A stretch of DNA of 64,000 nt from Gonapodya prolifera JEL478 (lineage: Eukaryota; Monoblepharomycota; Monoblepharidomycetes; Monoblepharidales; Gonapodyaceae): positions 62,001-126,000 of the forward strand of contig KQ965777.1 of the NCBI GenBank assembly GCA_001574975.1, read 5' to 3'. The notes under the pieces were generated by a model. It had not been told where the DNA came from, made no database searches, and worked only from the letters and a program-made list of their open reading frames with translations. The translations under genes and the position numbers were made by a program. This document shows positions 57,478 to 64,000 of the stretch, in pieces; within the stretch, counting starts at the first letter, position 1; every line of letters begins with the position of its first letter.

Positions 57478-59419
57478 CTACACGTCTTTGTAGTCAATTT
57501 TCGTCTCCAGTTTTTTAACCTCAGCTACCTTTCGAACCGCTTTCATGAAGTCTTCCTGAATAACGTAGTCTCGTTCCTCACGAATCGCGAACATTCCTTT
57601 AAGATTGAGAAATTTTGGGAACGAACTCATACTGCCGATGTCCTTCTCGAGCTCTCACCTGCTTCTGTACAAACGTTCCGCAAGTCCGCACCATTGAATC
57701 CGTCAGACAGCTTCACGATTGCCTCATAATCAATGTCACCATGCTTCGTTATTGGCGCAGCATGAATTTTTAAGATCTCAAGACGACCTTGCTCATTCGG
57801 TAGTGGGATTTCGATCTTGCGATCCAGTCGCCCAGGCCTCAGAAGAGCTGGATCAAGTGTGTCGGGACGATTTGTTGCCATAATGATCTTTGTTTGCCCT
57901 AGGGCATCGAAACCGTCCATCTGATTCAAGAGTTCCATCAGTGTCCGTTGAATTTCCCGATCTGCAGATGTACCCTCAGAGAATCGACGACCACCGATAG
58001 CATCAATTTCATCCATGAAAATAATGCACGGCTCATGTTCACGTGCGTAACCTACGAAAAAATACGCATCACCAACGTTACGGTTCAAATGTTGTCTCCC
58101 GAACTTACCAAACATTTCTCGCACCAGCCTAGCGCTCTCACCAATGTACTTGTCCACAATGGCAGAACTCACAACTTTTAAGAAGTTACAGTCCAACGTG
58201 GCTGCGACCGCCCGGGCGAGGAGTGTTTTACCGGTCCCTGGTGGCCCGTAAAGAAGAACACCTTTCGGCGGTTTGATCCCAACGCGCAAGAATAGCTCGG
58301 GGTTTATGAGAGGAAGCTCAATAACCTGAGAAAACGAACTGCGTTCAGTACATTCCACGATGGATCACGTCCCCCTCAGGAAGAGCATGTGCGCTTCACA
58401 CATTTACGTACCTCCCGAAGCTCTCGAATCTGCTCCCCGAGTCCACCAATGCCTGCAAAGCTCGCATCTCCAGGGCTTTCCATGGACATGTTATATACAA
58501 GAGGGTCAACTTCCCGTGGAAGGACGCGCATGATGGTGAGTGTGGTCATATCCAAAGCAACACGAACGTTCTGCTTGAGTTTGTGTTTTGGTACACGATT
58601 TCGGCAGCCCACAACATATCGTGGACCGGAAGAGGCCTTCACAATAACTAAAGCAATAAATCTTGTTAACAAAGTGCGAACATAACACGAAACGACGTGA
58701 ATTAATCGCTCCACATTATGGGACATTGTTGAGTCCGAGCTCATCGTTGTCACTTTGTAAAAGAATGTTCAAATGCTCCACCACGGCAGACGATCACACC
58801 TCAATTTACAGTTCCTTGATTTGTACGTGTGCTCGTCACTCATAAGACAACCAGTCGCGAAATTTTCTCCTTCTCATGTGTTCTATCCGAGGTTCGCAAC
58901 ACTAACGCCTCCACCAACTCACATCGCTCTTCGTCCAGCTGCTTGAGCACTTCTCCAATAATCTGGCCAACGGACTGCAGAGCTTTGATATCCTCTTCGG
59001 ACTTGTCGTAGTCCTTTTCGAGTTGCCGAAGGCCCAGGCGCACTGCAATCACGGTTGGCAATGGAAAGCTTCGGCATGGAAAGAACCAAACGCACACTCT
59101 TTAACTTTCGCTTCTATCTCCCTGTGCTCGAGGAGTCGTTTTCGATAGTCGCCCAGAACCTTCTTTCGTCGCTACATTCCATAACCGTCGTGGTTGTTTC
59201 GAAATTTCATTCGCAGGGAAGGCGTCGCGGGGTAGGAATGAGAGGCCCAACCAGACGTTGGATGCCGTAAGGAGGTATCCAGGAAGGGGACATTGTTTAA
59301 ACGGTGAGTGCAGCGAAAACGGGCAGAGAAGCAGTAGGAGCAACTGGATCAACGAGAGACAAAAACCGCTTCAACAGCAATGTTTCACAAACCTCATCTT
59401 GGTCTACGGTAGTCGCCAT
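57478..59419 (-). CDS. RPT4: 26S proteasome ATPase RPT4 (PSMC6)
   Basis: About eight exons. A short exon 1 is MATTVDQDE. Then come [100 protein letters not shown] and the AAA core. The core has Walker [21 protein letters not shown], pore loop [20 protein letters not shown], Walker [21 protein letters not shown], sensor [20 protein letters not shown], and VCTEAG then across an intron [16 protein letters not shown], ending [11 protein letters not shown]. All are near-identical to Rpt4, one of six ATPases of the 19S base that unfold substrates. The C-terminus lacks an HbYX motif, as is normal for Rpt4. The gene looks complete. Confidence 0.95.
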
Positions 59420-59821
59420 GGCTTCCTGGGTTCAATGGGGGCCAACCAACACGAAAGACGCCGGGTTGGGTTGCGGAAGTTCACTGACCGCAGCACCCCA
59501 ACCTGCCCTCTGAATCGAGGGCACACTTTGGATCACGATCGAACTTCCCTTCCGAAGCCGTCATAGCAGAATGTGAAATCTTGTGAAAATTTTCTGATTT
59601 TTATCGCCTGATGAAGCGGCTGTGTTATACTGATGAGGCGGCGGTATTACAATTTCAAATCCTTTTCATACGTACTTTAACTGTTTGAATTGCTGTGTGC
59701 AGGGACTTGAAGGGTTTTGCTGTGCTTTGGTCATCCAAGCGTCACTGACGGATTCGTCGCTTGGGCCACGTTTCTGGAAACCTTTCAGAGGACAAAATTT
59801 TTGGCAACACAAATCAACCCA
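59420..59821. other. Divergent promoter region RPT4 / mitochondrial SSB
   Basis: About 400 bases separating two divergent start codons. AT-rich near 59570-59690. No gene recognised. An open frame starting at a non-ATG upstream of the SSB start was not used. Confidence 0.5.
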
Positions 59822-60818
59822 ATGAGTTTCCAGTCTGCAGCTGCCATGTTTACCCGATTCTCGTCATTGGCATCGCCTGTTACGCTTGGCTCGATCCGCC
59901 GAGCAATGTCGGCCATCCCGGAGGATGTCAACAAGGTCACACTGGTGGGACGTGAGTACAGAACTGAATCACTCTCTGAGGAACCAGGATGTTTCAATAC
60001 GTGCCATAAGTTGGATTACGCCCAGAATGATGTCTTGAATCGTTGAAACATTCAAGAGTACCACGGAGTTTTCGTCTGATTGATTGATTTGTTCGAAATG
60101 CGTGATGCTCCCTTTGGCAATGGTATCATATGATTAAGTGGATTTGGGATCTCTCTTTTGACAGGTGTTGTCGAAGCTCCTTCATATTTTCAATTCCAGA
60201 AAGGGTCGACTTCTGGAGTCACCACTTTCCGTATGGTCACAGTCGAGCACATCAAGGCGGGCGACAAGGAGTGGGATGGGAAAACTTTTCACACGGTTCG
60301 TTTTGTTGTTGTCCGTTGTCAAGGAGGCCTGTTTTCTGTATGGGAGTGTCACCAACCAGTGGCACTACTATCAGAAAGGCACTCACAGATCTAATCGAAT
60401 GAATGGAGAAATGCTTCCGGGACAGTCCACGTTCCTATTCACACTTTAGTCTTCATCTATCGTTTGGTGTTGCAGGTCAAGTGCTTTCAGGCGTCTCTCA
60501 ACGACCAAATTTTAGGCTCGGAGCTTCAACCGGGAAACGTGGTACATGTTGAGGGTAAACTACGGGCGGACCAATGGACGTCAAAGGTGAGAGTCCCGCG
60601 AGACATCAACCAATGCGAGAACTCTGCGATGTTCGGCCAGATGCTATTTATGTCTCATTACGTTCAGAGGTTTTCAGAATCATTATCTGACTAAACATTT
60701 ATTCTATTCATTTGTTTGACCTCAGGATGGTGCCAAACGGTCTAGGACTGTGGTTGAGCTCGGAAAGGCAGCAACATTCAAAGTCTTGAGTCGTGAAAGT
60801 GCTCCAGTATCCGAATAG
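59822..60818 (+). CDS. RIM1: Mitochondrial single-stranded DNA-binding protein
   Basis: Four exons. The leader MSFQSAAAMFTRFSSLASPV and SIRRAMSAIPEDVNKV looks like a mitochondrial targeting peptide. The OB fold then reads VTLVGRVVEAPSYFQFQKGS, TTFRMVTVEHIKAGDKEWDG, KTFHT, VKCFQASLNDQILGSELQPG, NVVHVEGKLRADQWTSKDG, KRSRTVVELGKAATFKVLSR, ending ESAPVSE. This is the SSB family (Rim1 in yeast), binding single-stranded mtDNA during replication. The VGRV start of the OB fold spans a phase 1 intron. The C-terminus is short and only weakly acidic, without the bacterial DDDIPF-type tip, as usual for mitochondrial SSB. Confidence 0.92.
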
Positions 60819-61123
60819 GACAATAGCCGCATTATGTGTGGATTTGGTGTATGTCTTACAATGTAATTTCTGCATCTTCGCTTGCCAGCTTTTGTACCAT
60901 CAGAGCGCTGTTGTTATCTGTGCTTAAGCTTCGTCTCAAATCCTTTTGTGGAGTATTTCGCTCCCCATTTGCTGACTGACTCGTATGTTGTTCTTCGTTT
61001 TTTCTGTTTCGCAGGTACATGGAAATTCACCAAGTGCAAGAGTGATGAAACCAGCAATTCAAAAGAGTTCGGGTCCATTCTGAATTATTACTTGGCTCAC
61101 ACAATCATAAAAGGAACGTTTAA
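60819..61123. other. Convergent intergenic region (SSB and V-ATPase c 3' ends)
   Basis: About 305 bases between convergent stops. A plus-strand open frame (60882-61193) overlaps the V-ATPase gene end and has no family signature. Nothing else seen. Confidence 0.55.
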
Positions 61124-61882
61124 TCATATGCCCCTTGTTGTACAAGACGCCCCAGCTTTCGTGTTCAAAATCAGACTGACAATAAGGCCATAGAGCCCAA
61201 GCACTTCAGCGAAGATGAGGATGAGCACCATCCCAACAAACAGACGAGGTTGGTACGAGTATCCCCGGACACCCGAGTCACCAACGATACCAATGGCATA
61301 CCCAGCGGCGAGACCAGCGAATCCCGTTGCCGTTCCAGCTGCGAGATGGACGAAGCCAGAGAATGGTGCGTAGTCCGTCGCAGAGATGTTGCCCGAGATA
61401 AGCACAGCCACAACAAGGCCGTACACTGAGATGATACCAGCCATTACCACTATGTTGCGTAAGAAGATAGGTGACAGGTGTGAAGGTCCAGGAACAAACG
61501 TGAAGGTTAGTTTTGCACGATGCAAACAACGTTACGTGCAGTCCCCAATATCCTCTGAGAAACTCAGCTCCATTTGCTCCCTGACGAAGAGCTCTTTGCA
61601 GGATGCCCAAGTGCTCTCCATCCGTAAATTCACCATAAAATGAACCGTACCTGGAATCAAGCTCTTCATGATGAGGTCTGGTCTGAACTGCCCCATTCCC
61701 GAAATTCCGATTCCAGCCTTCGCCGTCCCGATAGCAGCGCCAATGGAGGAGAATATCATTGCCATCGCAACGCCCGCGTGGCCAAAGAAAGGCGCCCAAA
61801 GGGGACACGGCCCATCAGAGAGCTGAAGGTAGTAGTCAGCATTCGCTGTTGTATAGATAGAGTTCGTAAGGTTGAAGGCCAT
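61124..61882 (-). CDS. VMA3: V-type ATPase 16-kDa proteolipid subunit c
   Basis: At least two exons. Core text is [51 protein letters not shown] then [60 protein letters not shown] and [20 protein letters not shown]. Four membrane helices, with the proton-carrying Glu in FAEVLGLYG of helix 4, identify subunit c of the V-ATPase V0 rotor on vacuole or Golgi membranes. The C-terminus is [13 protein letters not shown]. The N-terminus from ATG 61882 ([18 protein letters not shown]) is about 15 residues longer than usual. An acceptor-like ttcag just before the LSDGPCP codons could mean a spliced alternative with an upstream ATG. Confidence 0.93.
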
Positions 61883-62244
61883 CAAGCCTGTGTTGGCCTC
61901 TGAGGATCAGGAGCTGAGAACAGAGGTTTCAGTAAATTAGAAGTGTACTTTGGGACGCCAAGGAGAGAGAATGCATGATCGATTTTACGCACAGAGATTT
62001 GCGGTGATACGACGAACGGTTACTCTCGGTTGGTCGGTTCGTTGAGAGGACGCGTTCGGTGTCACCCAAGTCCATCTCAGCCGGACTCTCTTGCCGCACG
62101 CCATTATGTATTAAAAATGGCGCACCCCTTCTATTTGTTCGATTTGACACGTAAAGGAACTGTTTATAATCCAGTATTCGCTTAATATGTATGCGTGAAT
62201 GAGTAAACTGACAAAGCCATTGAAGGATGTTGCTCTAAATTCAG
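61883..62244. other. Intergenic region upstream of V-ATPase c
   Basis: About 360 bases, containing the promoter of the V-ATPase gene and the 3' end of the E1-beta gene. Any extra 5' exon of the V-ATPase gene would lie here. No other gene recognised. Confidence 0.5.
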
Positions 62245-64000
62245 TTACTTGGCTCCCACAGTCCTCTTCGCAATTTTGACAATATCGGCGGTCTGTGGTA
62301 CCGCTGCTGTTTCGAGGTTCGACGCGTATGGCATTGGGACATCTGCACCAGTAATTCGAACAACAGGTGCATCAAGAAAGTCGAAGGCGTCCGCTGATGG
62401 AGAAATCACGTATTTCGAACAAGGTGTTTTAAAGGGGGNGGGGGGCGAATTACGGAAGATCCAAGTGAGGAACGAATGTCAGACTGCCCAACAAAACGGT
62501 GAAGAGTCATCACTCACATTCCATAATTGCGGCTGCGATTTCAGCCCCAACACCGTGTTGAGGCCACCCTTGTTCGATCGTCACAAGGCGATTCGTTTTC
62601 TTTACACTCGCCACCAACGTCGGAACATCGAGCGGTCGAATAGATCGCAGGTTGATGACCTCCACAGAAATGCCCTCTTTTGCGAGTAGTTCCGCAGCCT
62701 CCATCGTAGGAGTCATTGTCCTGGAGAAAGAGACTAAAGTAATGTCCGTGCCTGCCCCAAATACCGAACACATGGTTAGCGTTCCGGGAAATCCACAAGA
62801 TTTAATTGCTGAAGAGTACCTTCTTTCTCAATCTTAGCTTTGCCGATGGGTAAGACAAAATCTTTGTCGAGAGCCTCCTTACTAGTGGGAAACGAAACTC
62901 CGTACATGATCTCTGATTCGAGAACACAGACGGGATTCGGATCGCGAATGGCGGCCTAATGTAGAACAAAAGTTGTGAAGAGAGGTAGAATGAAACGCAA
63001 CGACAAATGAGGTTGTTTTTGGTGACATCCCAATCCCACACTATCTCGTTCGTGGTGTGAAATGCTAGGGCCCAACCGTCCCCCAAGTGGCTTGTATGAC
63101 GAGGAGTAAATAACCAACCTTCATCAGGCCCCTTGCATCCTCTGCGTTCCAAGGTGCAACAACTTTGAGACCCGGCACTTGTCCATACCAGGAGGCGAAA
63201 CACTGAGTGTGTTGAGCCGCAACACCTGGAGCTGCGCCGTTGGGTCCTCGGAAAACAATCGGCACTTCCGCTTTTCCAGCTGCCATGTAGTGAGTTTTCG
63301 CCGCGGAGTTGATAATGTGGTCGATAGCCTGGTTGTTGAAACGAATATAGTCGCGTCGCAATCAAGTTTAGCGTTGGGGAACAAATTCAATTTCCTTCAC
63401 TGATGAAAAATGAAAATCATCTATTCGGTCACCCACCTGCATTGCGAAGTTCCACGTCATGAATTCACAAATGGGCTTGAGCCCGTTCATTGCGGCCCCA
63501 ACGGCGATCCCCGCGAAACCCATTTCCGTAATCGGTGTGTCAATAACTCGCTTTTCACCATATTTGTCCAGGAGACCCTTCGTCACCTGTTCACGACAAG
63601 AGATGTCTATCAGTGGGAAGCTTCCACCCACATTGTCGTCTAAATATACCTTGTAAGCACCATTGTAGAGCGCTACTTCCTCTCCGAGAATGAAAACCTT
63701 TTCGTCTCGTGCCATTTCCTCGTCCAGAGCCGAATTCAATGCTTCTCGAACTGTGAGCTGAAGAAAGTACCATGCAAAATGGGCAGGCGTTCTCTCAGAC
63801 CTAGGCATAAAGAGAAACGATCAAAAGCGAAATCTCACTACAGTTTGACTTCCAGTTCCAGCGGGTGTCGCATAATGTCTTCGATGAAGTCCTGACACGG
63901 ACTGAAGGGAACGATGAAACGAAGGACAAGCAGCGACTGCGGGAACAATGTTGGCAGTGACGAGGCGAGCGATCTTCGGGGTAACAGATGCCGAAAGCAC
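62245..64000 (-). CDS. PDB1: Pyruvate dehydrogenase E1 component subunit beta, mitochondrial (5' end outside window)
   Basis: About eight exons, cut by the right edge at 64000. The visible N-terminal part is a basic, hydroxylated targeting peptide ending [14 protein letters not shown], then [208 protein letters not shown] and a last exon with [20 protein letters not shown], ending TVGAK. E1-beta forms the alpha2beta2 heterotetramer that binds thiamine diphosphate and decarboxylates pyruvate in the matrix. One N base sits in a G run at 62439 inside an intron. Confidence 0.95.
62434..62445 (+). repeat. G-run with one undetermined base
   Basis: A G tract containing N at 62439, in the last intron of the PDH E1-beta gene. 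It does not affect the coding reading. Confidence 0.9.

Noticed and set aside
60882-61193. Plus-strand frame of 103 codons downstream of SSB
   Set aside because: Runs into the V-ATPase gene on the opposite strand and lacks family similarity; probably 3' untranslated sequence.
1-64000. Transposons, LTR elements, CRISPR arrays, rRNA or tRNA genes
   Set aside because: No terminal repeats, reverse transcriptase, transposase or integrase motifs, spacer-repeat arrays or cloverleaf sequences were recognised on either strand by eye.

Overview
The window is nuclear DNA of a fungus, most likely a zoosporic (chytrid-type) one. The genes are intron-rich, with short GT-AG introns mostly of about 45-80 bases. 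They encode typical fungal or opisthokont housekeeping proteins, and one is a rotatin-like centriole protein, a family found in lineages that build basal bodies. No rRNA, tRNA, CRISPR array or recognisable transposon was seen. The left edge cuts nothing recognisable. The right edge cuts the 5' end of the pyruvate dehydrogenase E1-beta gene.

Layout. 0-13 kb: a DEK_C/SWIB chromatin protein (+), a leucine-rich-repeat/transmembrane/SH3 receptor-like protein (-), the RNA polymerase II CTD phosphatase SSU72 (-), a nitrobindin-family beta-barrel protein (-), and a VWA8-type mitochondrial AAA/VWA protein (+). 13-19 kb is GC-rich: an unrecognised multi-pass membrane protein built from two copies of a five-exon block (-), and an EDEM-type GH47 protein (-). 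19-22.6 kb is mostly intergenic plus one unrecognised spliced gene (+). 22.6-33.7 kb is a run of four + strand genes: a Baeyer-Villiger-type flavin monooxygenase, a GPI-type pepsin-like protease, a GT37-like fucosyltransferase and a membrane-tethered GH26 enzyme. The last three are secretory-pathway or cell-surface proteins.

33.8-43 kb holds housekeeping genes: GCN5 acetyltransferase (-), ribosomal protein L30 (-), holocytochrome c synthase (-), exosome subunit RRP43 (+) and a PP2C-family protein (+). 43.6-50.7 kb is the rotatin-like gene (-). 51-64 kb is dense: SDE2 (-), a CUE-domain protein (+), TIM8 (-), an OCA-type pseudophosphatase (+), proteasome ATPase RPT4 (-), mitochondrial SSB (+), V-ATPase proteolipid c (-) and PDH E1-beta (-).

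There is no operon logic, but several pairs share short divergent promoters (CYC3/RRP43, TIM8/OCA-like, SDE2/CUE, RPT4/SSB). A mitochondrial theme recurs: VWA8, CYC3, TIM8, SSB, PDH. The strongest candidates for something undescribed are the internally duplicated membrane protein at 13-15.3 kb, in which all ten introns are phase 1 and four positions are preserved between the halves, the LRR-TM-SH3 receptor, a VWA8 that has lost its central propeller region, and the unrecognised gene at 20.9-22.0 kb. Exon junctions were inferred by eye from reading frame, GT-AG signals and family similarity recalled from memory. Ends can be off by a few bases, and the first exons of VWA8, rotatin, V-ATPase c and the 20.9 kb gene are uncertain.
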